Positions 26,616-34,945 of a stretch of 64,000 bases of DNA are shown here, piece after piece; within the stretch, counting starts at the first letter, position 1, and every line of letters starts with the position of its first letter. The position numbers and the translations under genes were made by a program. The notes under the pieces were generated by a model that was not told the origin of the DNA, made no database searches, and worked only from the letters and a program-made list of their open reading frames with translations. The stretch comes from CAZAMB01 sp964486335 (GTDB lineage: Bacteria > Planctomycetota > Phycisphaerae > UBA1845), in the NCBI GenBank assembly GCA_964486335.1, contig CAZAMB010000014.1, forward strand, positions 1 through 64,000, given 5' to 3'.

Positions 26616-28561
26616 GGCGGCGCCGCGCCCTTGAGCACGCGCTCGACGGTCTCGCCGACTTTTTCACCAAACAGTTCTGAAGCGACGATCTTCCCGTCGG
26701 GACCAATCACGAAAATCGCGGGAATGCCCGACACGCCGAATGCCTCGGTCACCTCGGGCACGCCGCCCTTGTCGCCGAAGGCCTGCGGCCAAGCCAATTT
26801 GGGATTGGTCTTGAGGAAATCAGTGAGTGCCGATTCTTCAAAATCCCGGCTGACGCCGAGCATCACGAAGTCCCTTTGCCCACGAAACTTTTCATGCACA
26901 AGAACAAGGTTGGGCACTTCGGCCAGGCAAGGACCGCACCAAGTCGCCCAGAAAATGATGAGTATCGTTTTCCCTTTTTGGGCGGCAAAATCAAACGTGC
27001 TTCCGTCGAGCAGTTGCAGTTTCACGGTTGGAACGTTGTCACCGGGCTTGAGAATGGCTCGCTCTCCGGCCGTTCTGGAAGAGGCCCCGACTCGAAGCGT
27101 GATTTCAATCGGAAGCGCTGTCTCTTTGTCGACGACGCCGAGATATGGCGACGCGCCTCGGGCATTCACCGAGTATTCAAACCGGTCTCGCGGAGCGTTA
27201 TTCAGAACAAACTTTCCGTCACGGTCCGTCATCGCCCGCAGTCCGAGGGTTTGGCGATCCCGCCACTTTACCGCAATGACTTCGGCCCCTGCGATGGGTT
27301 CTCCACCTTGATTCCTGATGACGCCGGTGACCGTGGCGGGTGGTCCCAATTGCAGATCGATCGAAGCCGAATCTTCGGCCTTTGCCTCCACTGTCGCAAG
27401 TTCCGGCGCGCGACCGTCCAGATGGGCCGTAACCGCGACGGTTCCGGGACGCACGCCGGCGAGGGAATACCGGCCGTCGGCATCGGTCCAGGTTCTTGGC
27501 ACATGGTCGTTCAATATGTCGCCGGCGATGACCCTGACGCCGAGAAGCGGCTCTGCTGAAGCGGCATCGGTGATTCTCCCTTTGACGATGGCCGCCCGCT
27601 GCAGAACAACCTTGTGGGACGATTCCGCTTCGAGAAGCGGCATGGTCAGCGTTTCGCCGAAACCTTCCGTGGCCACAAAACCATCGTGTTGGATTCGAAG
27701 GCTGAGTCGGTAGGTCTTGAAATGCAGGCCGCGAAGATCAGCCTTGCCTTCGGGACCCGTGACAACCGTTCGCAAGTCGCCCTTTTGCTGATCCAGGCAC
27801 TCGACGGCAACGCCCGGCACGGGTTTGTCCGTATCGTCGACGGTGGCGAGGTGAATGATGCGCTCGGGCCTGAGGAAAAGCACAATATCCTCGGAGGCGG
27901 GCAGCCGGACGGTTTCCTTTTCCCTGCCGAAACCGTCCTTCGCGGCGACGACTTCGCCGTCGCCGGGCGACATGGCTCGGAATGTGAAGAATCCGTCTTC
28001 GTTCGTCGTTTCCTCACGGATGAAGGCGAGGCATTCAAACGTCACTTTCGCGCCGACGACCGGTGACTGCTTGTTTCCGTGAATGATGCGGCCGGACAGC
28101 GATAGATCGCCGTGAAGCGTTTCTCCAAGAAACGGCGGCTTGTCCGTCTTCGTGAGGCGAATTTCGCGCGCGAGTTCCGCATATTGGCTCCTGGAAAATA
28201 CAGCGATCAAGTCTCCTTCGATTGGCTCGGGCGACTCAAGGGAAAAATCGCCCATCGCATTCGTCCTGGTCTCGGCGACCTTCTCTCCCTTCGTGCCGTC
28301 ATCATTCTTGCGATGAAGCGTCACGGCCACGTCGAGCAGCCCTGAACCGATGACATTGGTGACTTGCCCCACGACCAGGACCAATGGAGGCGAAGTAGGG
28401 TCTTTCCCGGGTTCCGAATCACTCGCCGCTTCCGATTTCTTGACGACCGGTCTTTCGGGTTGCGTGGGCGGCTCAATGCTTTCGGCAAGCGACGCAGCCG
28501 TCAGCAAGCCGACGCAAGAGCGTAAGAACACCGTAATGAGCAACCTGCTTGCTGAATCCAT
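26612..28561 (-). CDS. exported TlpA-like thioredoxin protein with carboxypeptidase-regulatory-like domains (649 aa)
   Basis: The ATG at 28561 opens a signal peptide (LLITVFLRSCVGLLTAASLA), which is why I prefer it to the in-frame codons upstream to 28783. Four or five carboxypeptidase-regulatory-like/Ig-fold domains follow (for example SGRIIHGNKQSPVVGAKVTF and KGRITDAASAEPLLGVRVIA). The last about 140 residues are a TlpA/ResA thioredoxin domain with the redox-active WCGPC motif in IFWATWCGPCLAEVPNL. It probably acts in the periplasm as a thiol-disulfide reductant, perhaps for Cys-rich exported proteins or cytochromes. It is translationally coupled to the TPR gene downstream. Confidence 0.9.
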   Translation of the reverse strand: MDSASRLLITVFLRSCVGLLTAASLAESIEPPTQPERPVVKKSEAASDSEPGKDPTSPPLVLVVGQVTNVIGSGLLDVAVTLHRKNDDGTKGEKVAETRTNAMGDFSLESPEPIEGDLIAVFSRSQYAELAREIRLTKTDKPPFLGETLHGDLSLSGRIIHGNKQSPVVGAKVTFECLAFIREETTNEDGFFTFRAMSPGDGEVVAAKDGFGREKETVRLPASEDIVLFLRPERIIHLATVDDTDKPVPGVAVECLDQQKGDLRTVVTGPEGKADLRGLHFKTYRLSLRIQHDGFVATEGFGETLTMPLLEAESSHKVVLQRAAIVKGRITDAASAEPLLGVRVIAGDILNDHVPRTWTDADGRYSLAGVRPGTVAVTAHLDGRAPELATVEAKAEDSASIDLQLGPPATVTGVIRNQGGEPIAGAEVIAVKWRDRQTLGLRAMTDRDGKFVLNNAPRDRFEYSVNARGASPYLGVVDKETALPIEITLRVGASSRTAGERAILKPGDNVPTVKLQLLDGSTFDFAAQKGKTILIIFWATWCGPCLAEVPNLVLVHEKFRGQRDFVMLGVSRDFEESALTDFLKTNPKLAWPQAFGDKGGVPEVTEAFGVSGIPAIFVIGPDGKIVASELFGEKVGETVERVLKGAAPP

Positions 28562-28783
28562 TCGGGGCACCGCGTTTGCTCTTAGGCTCTGCGTCGACTC
28601 CGTGTTGATTGGTATTGTCGTCAACTGATGCGGTCTCCAAACGGAAGCGATGACGCGCCGCAACAAACCATGACGATTGCGAGTCGCCACGACATTATAC
28701 GCATTTGCAAGCGGTTTTCGAGCTGAGGGCTCCGATGGTCGATCGTCAACTTTCCATTGAAAACGCGGACGCATTGATCTCAC

Positions 28784-28811
28784 TGGACACGTCTCGCCTT
28801 GCTTGTAGACT
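28784..28811 (+). promoter_or_regulatory. predicted promoter for hisS
   Basis: TGGACA at 28784-28789 and TAGACT at 28806-28811 are separated by 16 bp. The hisS ATG lies about 33 bp downstream, preceded by a GGGAGAA ribosome-binding site. Confidence 0.4.
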
Positions 28812-28843
28812 CCCGACTGCTTTGATTTCGGGAGAATCGTGAC

Positions 28844-30337
28844 ATGGCACGCGACGGAAAACCGGCTAGAACGACCCCTCGACGACTGAAGGGGTTCCGC
28901 GACATCGCCGCGGCCGACGTGCTGGCGCGGGATCGCATGATCGCCCGAGTCCGGTCAGTGTATGAGGCCTACGGATTTGCGCCGCTTGAGACCCCGACCC
29001 TCGAATATGTGGATGCACTGGGGAAGTTTCTTCCGGATTCCGATCGGCCGGACGGCGGAATCTTCGCCATGCGCGACGAGGACGAGGAATGGATCGCCCT
29101 TCGATACGATCTGACGGCCCCGCTGTCGCGCTATGTCGCGATGAATCCGGACCTGCCCAGGCCTTTCCGGCGCTATCAGGTCGGGCCGGTGTTTCGCATG
29201 GAAAAGCCGGGGCCGGGGCGGTTCCGCGAGTTTTACCAGTTCGATTTCGATTCGGTGGGCACGGCGTCCATGCTGGCCGACGCTGAATGCTGCATGATCA
29301 TGTGCGACACGCTGGAGGCTGTCGGCATCGCCCGCAACGACTATGTCGTACGCGTTAATGACCGCAAAGTGCTCAACGGCGTTCTGGAGACGGTCGGAGG
29401 CGGAAAGACCCTGGACGGCGACGTATCGCTCAACATACTTCGCGCGATCGACAAGCTGGATCGCGTCGGGCTGGACGGCGTCAAGGCCCTGTTGGGTGCC
29501 GGTCGGCGGGATGAGTCGGGCGACGTCACGAAGGGCGTCGGACTTTCGAGTGATCGGGTCGATGTTGTGGTGCGGTATCTGTCCACGAAGGCCGATACGC
29601 GAAGCGCGGTGTGTGACGCTTTGGAGTCGCTGGTCGGCGGTAGCGCCGTGGGACGCGAGGGCGTCGCCGAATTGCGTGAGATGGACGCGGCACTTACCGG
29701 AGCGGGATACGACGATCTTCGTGTCGTGTTTGACCCGACGGTGGTTCGCGGGCTGGCCTACTACACCGGGCCGGTGTTCGAGGGAGCACTGACGTTCGAG
29801 ATTGTCGATGAGCAAGGTGCTGCTCGGCAGTTCGGAAGCGTCTTCGGAGGCGGGCGGTATGACGATCTTGTCGAACGCTTTACCGGCCAGAAGGTGCCGG
29901 CGACGGGTGCTTCGATCGGCGTGGACCGATTGCTGGCTGCGCTGAAGGCGCTCGGCAAAACCGAAGCCGACGCGACGGTCGCGCGAGTGCTGGTGACGCG
30001 ACTCGACAAAAATCTCACGTTGGAATACCAGCGCATCGCGGCTGAACTTCGGGCCGCGGGCATTGCCGCGGAGCTCTACGTCGGAACACAAGGCATCGGC
30101 AAGCAGTTCAAGTACGCCAGCGACAGCGGTCGCACCGCGGCGATTGTGATGGGCGAGGACGAAATGAAGGCGGGCCAGGTCTCCATCAAGGACCTTCGGC
30201 TGGGTGACGAGCTTTCAAAGGAAATCGGAGCGGACCGCCGCCAATGGCTCGAGACCCAGCCGGCACAATTCCTCGCCGCACGAACGGACGTCGTCGAGGC
30301 GGTTCGCAAGGTTCTCGACCGCCACACCGCACGGTAA
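28844..30337 (+). CDS. hisS: histidyl-tRNA synthetase (497 aa)
   Basis: This class II synthetase charges tRNA-His. Motif 2 is FRRYQVGPVFRMEKPGPGR; the histidine-specific loops are RGLAYYTGPVFE (His A) and FGSVFGGGRYDDLVERF (His B); motif 3 is GASIGVDRLLAAL. The last about 95 residues form the anticodon-binding domain. At 497 aa it is longer than most bacterial HisRS (about 420 aa), with extra sequence in the central region, as in the longer HisRS type found in several bacterial phyla and in eukaryotes. The substrate-binding RYDLTAPLSRYVAMN is intact. Start ATG has a GGGAGAA box. Confidence 0.96.
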   Translation: MARDGKPARTTPRRLKGFRDIAAADVLARDRMIARVRSVYEAYGFAPLETPTLEYVDALGKFLPDSDRPDGGIFAMRDEDEEWIALRYDLTAPLSRYVAMNPDLPRPFRRYQVGPVFRMEKPGPGRFREFYQFDFDSVGTASMLADAECCMIMCDTLEAVGIARNDYVVRVNDRKVLNGVLETVGGGKTLDGDVSLNILRAIDKLDRVGLDGVKALLGAGRRDESGDVTKGVGLSSDRVDVVVRYLSTKADTRSAVCDALESLVGGSAVGREGVAELREMDAALTGAGYDDLRVVFDPTVVRGLAYYTGPVFEGALTFEIVDEQGAARQFGSVFGGGRYDDLVERFTGQKVPATGASIGVDRLLAALKALGKTEADATVARVLVTRLDKNLTLEYQRIAAELRAAGIAAELYVGTQGIGKQFKYASDSGRTAAIVMGEDEMKAGQVSIKDLRLGDELSKEIGADRRQWLETQPAQFLAARTDVVEAVRKVLDRHTAR

Positions 30338-30340
30338 ACA

Positions 30341-30463
30341 ATGCCACGCGCGGACGACTCCGTGAATCCGCAACCGCATCAATCGTTTATTCGGCGTTCG
30401 CCGATCGTGGAGCGTGCGCTCTTCAATCCTTACGACCCGCGCTATCACGAACGCGTCAAGTGA
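30341..30463 (+). CDS. possible 40-aa small protein downstream of hisS
   Basis: An ATG 3 bp after the hisS stop opens a 40-codon frame ending at 30463, overlapping the convergent POT gene's stop by 8 bp. The product is proline-, arginine- and tyrosine-rich, with a segment VERALFNPYDPRYHERVK that looks protein-like, and no stop interrupts it. There is no clear ribosome-binding site, but termination-reinitiation after hisS is possible. I know no family for it; it may be spurious. Confidence 0.35.
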   Translation: MPRADDSVNPQPHQSFIRRSPIVERALFNPYDPRYHERVK

Positions 30464-31952
30464 CTCCGTGCATCCACCGCTTCAGGAAGCGTGCCGTGAT
30501 GAAGACCGTGATGCCGACGCCGCAACCGAGATAGACCATGTAATTGAACACTTGGCTGTACGCTTGGACCTGTCCAAGGGCATTGGCCGCCTGGGCCGCT
30601 TGATTGGCGGCGAGGCTCGAGACCTTTCCAGCCAGGAAGTTGCCTGTGGCGATGGAGATGAACCACGCTCCCATCACCATTCCGGTCATGCGGCTCGGCG
30701 CGAGCTTGGTCACCATCGAAAGGCCGACGGGCGAAAGACACAGCTCACCAAGCGTGTGAATGAGGTAAAGCCCGAGGAGAAAATACCACATGACGAGACC
30801 GGCGGAGTCGGCGCTGGCGATTCCTGTGTTGATCATGACGAATCCCAGGCCCATGCCTAGGAACCCTAGTCCAAACTTGGCGGGAATCGAGGGGTTCAAC
30901 CCTCGCTTGTCGAGAAACACCCACAACCAAGAGAAAACCGGACCGAAAACGACGATCAGCAACGCGTTGACGGACTGCCACCACTCGGCCGGCATGCTCC
31001 AACCGCCGACCGAAAACGGGACGAGCTGGTTCATGGCGAAGAAGTTGAGCGAGTTGCCGGCCTGCTCAAACCCCATCCAGAAAACGCTGTTCAGAATGAG
31101 CAGAATAATCAAAACGAACATCTGCTGCCGACCGACTTTTTCTTCGCGAAAGGCTACAAAAAGGAGATACAGTGCGATGGAGCCAAAACAGGCATAGAGG
31201 ATGTAACCGACAACTTCTTCTTTGACGCTCAACAGGAAATAGATTGCGGGGGCCACTACGAGGCCGCCAATCACAACCAACAAGATTGGTCCGATTCCTT
31301 CCTTGCCTTTCGGCGCCAGCCCTTGTCCGTGCAAGTGTCTCGTGAAGAATCCGAAGCAGACCAATCCGAGCAGCATTCCCGCGCCGGCGGCCATAAAGCC
31401 GTAACGGTAGTCAGGTTTGCCCGGCTCGCCCATCCACGCCGAAATCGCCTGACACGCCACAGGGGCGATCATCGCGCCGATGTTGATGCCCATGTAGAAG
31501 ATCGTGAATCCGCCGTCGCGACGCGGATCCCCCTGTTTGTAGAGCTTTCCGACCAGGGTGGAAATGTTCGGTTTGAAAAGTCCATTGCCGACGATGAGGA
31601 GCGCCAGGCCGAAGTAAAACGCGTTCTTTTGCGGTATCATGAGCATGAATTCGCCGGCGGCCATAAACAGGCCGCCCAGCACAATCGCCCTTCGATACCC
31701 CAGCAAGCGATCGGCGATCGAACCGCCGAAAACGCCCAGCGCGTAGACCAGCGCAGTAAAACCACCATAGCTTGCGGAAGCCGTCGCCTGGGCCTGGTCG
31801 CCCATGTTGCTGAAGAACTGCTGGGAAATGTGAAACACCAGCAGCGCGCGCATCCCGTAGTAGCAGAACCGCTCCCACAGTTCGGCGAAGAAGAGAACAA
31901 AAAGCCCCGTCGGATGGCCAAGCAAGGTCGGGTGATCTTCCTTCGTGTTCAT
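30456..31952 (-). CDS. POT/PTR family proton-dependent oligopeptide transporter (498 aa)
   Basis: A 12-14-helix MFS-type transporter of the proton-coupled oligopeptide family. The signature ExxERFxYY motif is in AELWERFCYYGMRALL near residue 25, and FYMGINIGAMIAP matches the second PTR signature near residue 150. The conserved GGSIADRLLGYRR loop is present. I take the ATG at 31952 (AGGAG box 5-6 nt upstream) rather than a Met seven codons upstream. It lies 33 bp after the other POT gene on the same strand, so the two form a likely operon. Substrate is probably di- or tripeptides. Confidence 0.93.
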   Translation of the reverse strand: MNTKEDHPTLLGHPTGLFVLFFAELWERFCYYGMRALLVFHISQQFFSNMGDQAQATASASYGGFTALVYALGVFGGSIADRLLGYRRAIVLGGLFMAAGEFMLMIPQKNAFYFGLALLIVGNGLFKPNISTLVGKLYKQGDPRRDGGFTIFYMGINIGAMIAPVACQAISAWMGEPGKPDYRYGFMAAGAGMLLGLVCFGFFTRHLHGQGLAPKGKEGIGPILLVVIGGLVVAPAIYFLLSVKEEVVGYILYACFGSIALYLLFVAFREEKVGRQQMFVLIILLILNSVFWMGFEQAGNSLNFFAMNQLVPFSVGGWSMPAEWWQSVNALLIVVFGPVFSWLWVFLDKRGLNPSIPAKFGLGFLGMGLGFVMINTGIASADSAGLVMWYFLLGLYLIHTLGELCLSPVGLSMVTKLAPSRMTGMVMGAWFISIATGNFLAGKVSSLAANQAAQAANALGQVQAYSQVFNYMVYLGCGVGITVFITARFLKRWMHGVT

Positions 31953-31985
31953 GGGCACTCCTGTTTCGGGCAAAACTCCACAATA

Positions 31986-33971
31986 TCAAGCGCCGTATTT
32001 TTTTATGGCCCGGTTGAGCATGGGCTGAAGCGCGAGGATGACCATCGCCACCGCGAACAACGCGAGCGCGAGCACGAGGAACATCTTCTCGGTCGGCTGA
32101 AGCCCGCTGATGAAGCCGGACAGCTTGTTTCCGACCGCCGTTGAAACAAACCAGCCTCCGAGCATCAGGCCTACGAACCGCTTGGGCGATAACTTCGTCA
32201 CCAACGAAAGTCCCATCGGAGAAAGGAGCAGCTCTCCCACCGTGATAACCGCATAGAACAGCACGATCCAGGACACGGACACCTTGCTTTCGCCGTTTCC
32301 ACCCGCGTACGCGGCGCCGGCCATGACCAGCAAGGCTATCACGGTAATCAGCATTCCATAGAGAATCTTGCGGGCCGTGCTGATGCCCTTGCCCGCCCGC
32401 ACCCTGATGCTAAGGAAGCCGACCACCACGGGAGTAAGAAAGACGACAAAGAAGGGGTTGAGAAAATTGGCGATCAGTTCTGCGTTGAGCACCCTGATAA
32501 AATCGCCGCGCGGCAGTCGCGCTTCTGACGCCTTTCGATACACGTTCTCCTTCGTCGCGTCCGACACGAGCAGTACCGGCCACAGCTGACCTTGATGTTC
32601 TCGAACCAACAGCACGCGGCGAAGCGGACTGGCCGTCTCAGGTACAACCTTGACCTTGGTGGTTTCCACGCCGTGCGCGTCCTTGGCGGTCTCGATCTGA
32701 ATCTGTTCCCGCGGATACACGGAGAGCGTTAAAAAACTCCAGCGAGCAAGGTCCTTCGCGGGAATCGCGCTCCAGGTGGCATCGCCCGAGGAAGCCGCTT
32801 TCAGATCCGGATTCCCGCTCAACGCATCGCTGAGCGCGGTTTCGCTGATGCGCCTTGCACCGAACATCGCATCGACTTCGCGGGATGCAACCACCAGCGA
32901 CTCTTCGGGCGGTCGAGGCAGGCTAGGGTCGGAGTTTCCGAAATAGGACGGCATGGCCTTCTGGCAATAATACTTCTCGACGACATCGGGAACCCATGAG
33001 CCGCGGCGATCTGTGCGTTCCTCGGCGAACAGCGTGATGAGACCGCCGTTGAGATGAAGGATCATGAAAAAAGCGCCGCCGGCGAGGTACACGGGCAGAA
33101 GCGCGGCGAGGCCGGGTCGCTCGTCCGGTGTCGCCCGGACCACCAACGTGACAAAGTAGAAACCAATTGGGAGCATCGCCACGAGGAACGCAAATGTGAT
33201 TGGGCCGAGGCTGTCCTTGATGATGGCGGCGTTGTTGCCCACCATGTAGCCCAGCGCACCGAACACACCGGCGGGCAACAGGATCGTGAAAATGATTCTG
33301 CTGAGACTGACGTCGCGGGGATCGACTTCGGGTTGGCGATCGGCCGATCGGAGCCTGCCCCAATTGAGCAATAGGTTTCCGACGCCGATGAGCAGTCCGA
33401 CGCCCGCGCCCATGAAGGCGACGTTGTAATTCCATTCATTGCGCAACGGCGCGGAAAGAAGCGCGGAGAGGCACGCTCCAATGTTGATGCCCATGTAAAA
33501 GATGTTGAATCCGGCATCACGTTTCGGATCGCCGGGCGTGTACAAGTTCCCGACCATGGCGGTGATGTTGGGTTTGAAGAGTCCGTTGCCCAGGCAAATC
33601 AAGACGAGTCCGGCATACAACGTCGTCTCGCTGCGCACGCCGATCATAAAGTACCCGCCCGAGAGCAGCAGACCGCCAATGAGAACCGAGAGCCGGTATC
33701 CGAGATACCGATCGGCGATGAGCCCGCCGAGGAAGGGCGTGAAATAAACGAACGCCATGTAGGTGCCGTAAATTTCGGCTGCGACTTTCACCGACATTCC
33801 CAGTCCGCCGCGTTCGGAATCGGTCAGATAGAGCACAAGGATGCCGACGATGATATAGAAGCCGAGACGCTCCCACATTTCAGTGAAAAAAAGCGGGGCG
33901 AGCCCCTTGGGGTGTTTGTCGGAAGCACGACTGTCTATGAAGCCATCAGATGTAGTGGTTGCAGCGTTCAC
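31986..33971 (-). CDS. POT family transporter with large internal insertion (661 aa)
   Basis: A second proton-coupled oligopeptide transporter. Signatures: EMWERLGFYIIVGILV near the N-terminus, GGLIADRYLGYRLSVLIGG, and NIFYMGINIGACLSALLS. Between two transmembrane blocks it carries a hydrophilic insertion of about 190 residues (from about LNGGLITLFAEERTD to the ANFLNPFFVVFLTPVV helix) that is absent from its neighbour and from typical POT proteins. The insertion contains Lys, Glu and Trp-rich loops and no recognisable domain; it probably sits at an extracytoplasmic loop. A GTG at 33971 with a GGAGG box 6 nt upstream is the likely start. The gene shares a 143-bp divergent region with mutM. Confidence 0.9.
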   Translation of the reverse strand: MNAATTTSDGFIDSRASDKHPKGLAPLFFTEMWERLGFYIIVGILVLYLTDSERGGLGMSVKVAAEIYGTYMAFVYFTPFLGGLIADRYLGYRLSVLIGGLLLSGGYFMIGVRSETTLYAGLVLICLGNGLFKPNITAMVGNLYTPGDPKRDAGFNIFYMGINIGACLSALLSAPLRNEWNYNVAFMGAGVGLLIGVGNLLLNWGRLRSADRQPEVDPRDVSLSRIIFTILLPAGVFGALGYMVGNNAAIIKDSLGPITFAFLVAMLPIGFYFVTLVVRATPDERPGLAALLPVYLAGGAFFMILHLNGGLITLFAEERTDRRGSWVPDVVEKYYCQKAMPSYFGNSDPSLPRPPEESLVVASREVDAMFGARRISETALSDALSGNPDLKAASSGDATWSAIPAKDLARWSFLTLSVYPREQIQIETAKDAHGVETTKVKVVPETASPLRRVLLVREHQGQLWPVLLVSDATKENVYRKASEARLPRGDFIRVLNAELIANFLNPFFVVFLTPVVVGFLSIRVRAGKGISTARKILYGMLITVIALLVMAGAAYAGGNGESKVSVSWIVLFYAVITVGELLLSPMGLSLVTKLSPKRFVGLMLGGWFVSTAVGNKLSGFISGLQPTEKMFLVLALALFAVAMVILALQPMLNRAIKKYGA

Positions 33972-34114
33972 CGATAACCTCCAGGCGTCAGTGATCCTCC
34001 GACGTTGCCCTGCGACGGCGCGTGGGTTTGCGGGCAAAGACTAGCGGAATTCTCCGATCAAGCAAACCTTGGTCCGACATTGACCCTGTGCCACGGTCAC
34101 GAAAAGATAGGGGC

Positions 34115-34945
34115 ATGCCGGAACTTCCCGAAGCCGAAACGATCGCTCGCCAACTTCATCGCGAGCTTGAAGGCAAGATGCTGGGTCGCGCTTTCCTGTC
34201 GCGGACCGACATCGTGCATGGGGATCCGACCCCGCTTGCGAAACTGCTGCCCGGACGCACTGTCCAGCGAGTCCATCGCCGCGCCAAACAGGTCATTCTC
34301 GATCTTGCCCCGCCGCTCCAGATTGTCTTTCGATTGGGGATGACCGGACGGCTGACGGTCGTTCCGACAAACGAGCCGCCAGAAACGCATACCCACCTGC
34401 GTATTTGCGTCGCCCATGAGGATCGTGAGTTGCGGTTTCGTGATCCGCGCCGATTCGGCGGGATCTGGGTGATGAGCGGCGCTGCCGAGTATTGCGGCAA
34501 ACGGCTTGGACCAACGGGCCCGGAACCCTTGGAAACCACACCTCATGGGTTTCGTGACCTGCTGAACCGAAACCGGCAGATCAAGGCACTGCTCATGGAT
34601 CAACGGATCCTCGCGGGATTGGGGAACATCTATTGCGATGAATCGCTGCACGCCGCGGGCGTGCACCCTCTGACGCCGGCTGACACGCTGAGCGTCAAGA
34701 CGTCGGATCGGCTGTTACGATCGATCAAGTCCACGCTTCGCCGGGCCATCCGATTCAACGGGTCGACGCTGATGGACTATCGCGACGCGGACGGTCGCGA
34801 GGGATCGTTCCAGCAATTGCACCGCGTGTATCAACGTGATGGGCAGCCGTGCAAGACGTGTGACACGCCGATCGTGCGCATCGTCGCGGCGGGACGCTCG
34901 ACGTTTTTCTGTCCCCGGTGCCAAAAACCTGTCAGTCGGAGGTGA
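34115..34945 (+). CDS. mutM: formamidopyrimidine-DNA glycosylase MutM (276 aa)
   Basis: The enzyme excises oxidised purines such as 8-oxoguanine from DNA and cleaves the abasic site. The mature N-terminus is Pro (MPELPEAET), giving the catalytic Pro2/Glu3 pair that fixes the start at the ATG at 34115. The helix-two-turn-helix LMDQRILAGLGNIYCDESL lies near residues 165-180. The C-terminal zinc finger has four Cys (CKTCD and CPRCQKP). Length is normal for the family. It is transcribed away from the POT operon, and its stop overlaps the convergent PQQ-protein stop region. Confidence 0.96.
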   Translation: MPELPEAETIARQLHRELEGKMLGRAFLSRTDIVHGDPTPLAKLLPGRTVQRVHRRAKQVILDLAPPLQIVFRLGMTGRLTVVPTNEPPETHTHLRICVAHEDRELRFRDPRRFGGIWVMSGAAEYCGKRLGPTGPEPLETTPHGFRDLLNRNRQIKALLMDQRILAGLGNIYCDESLHAAGVHPLTPADTLSVKTSDRLLRSIKSTLRRAIRFNGSTLMDYRDADGREGSFQQLHRVYQRDGQPCKTCDTPIVRIVAAGRSTFFCPRCQKPVSRR

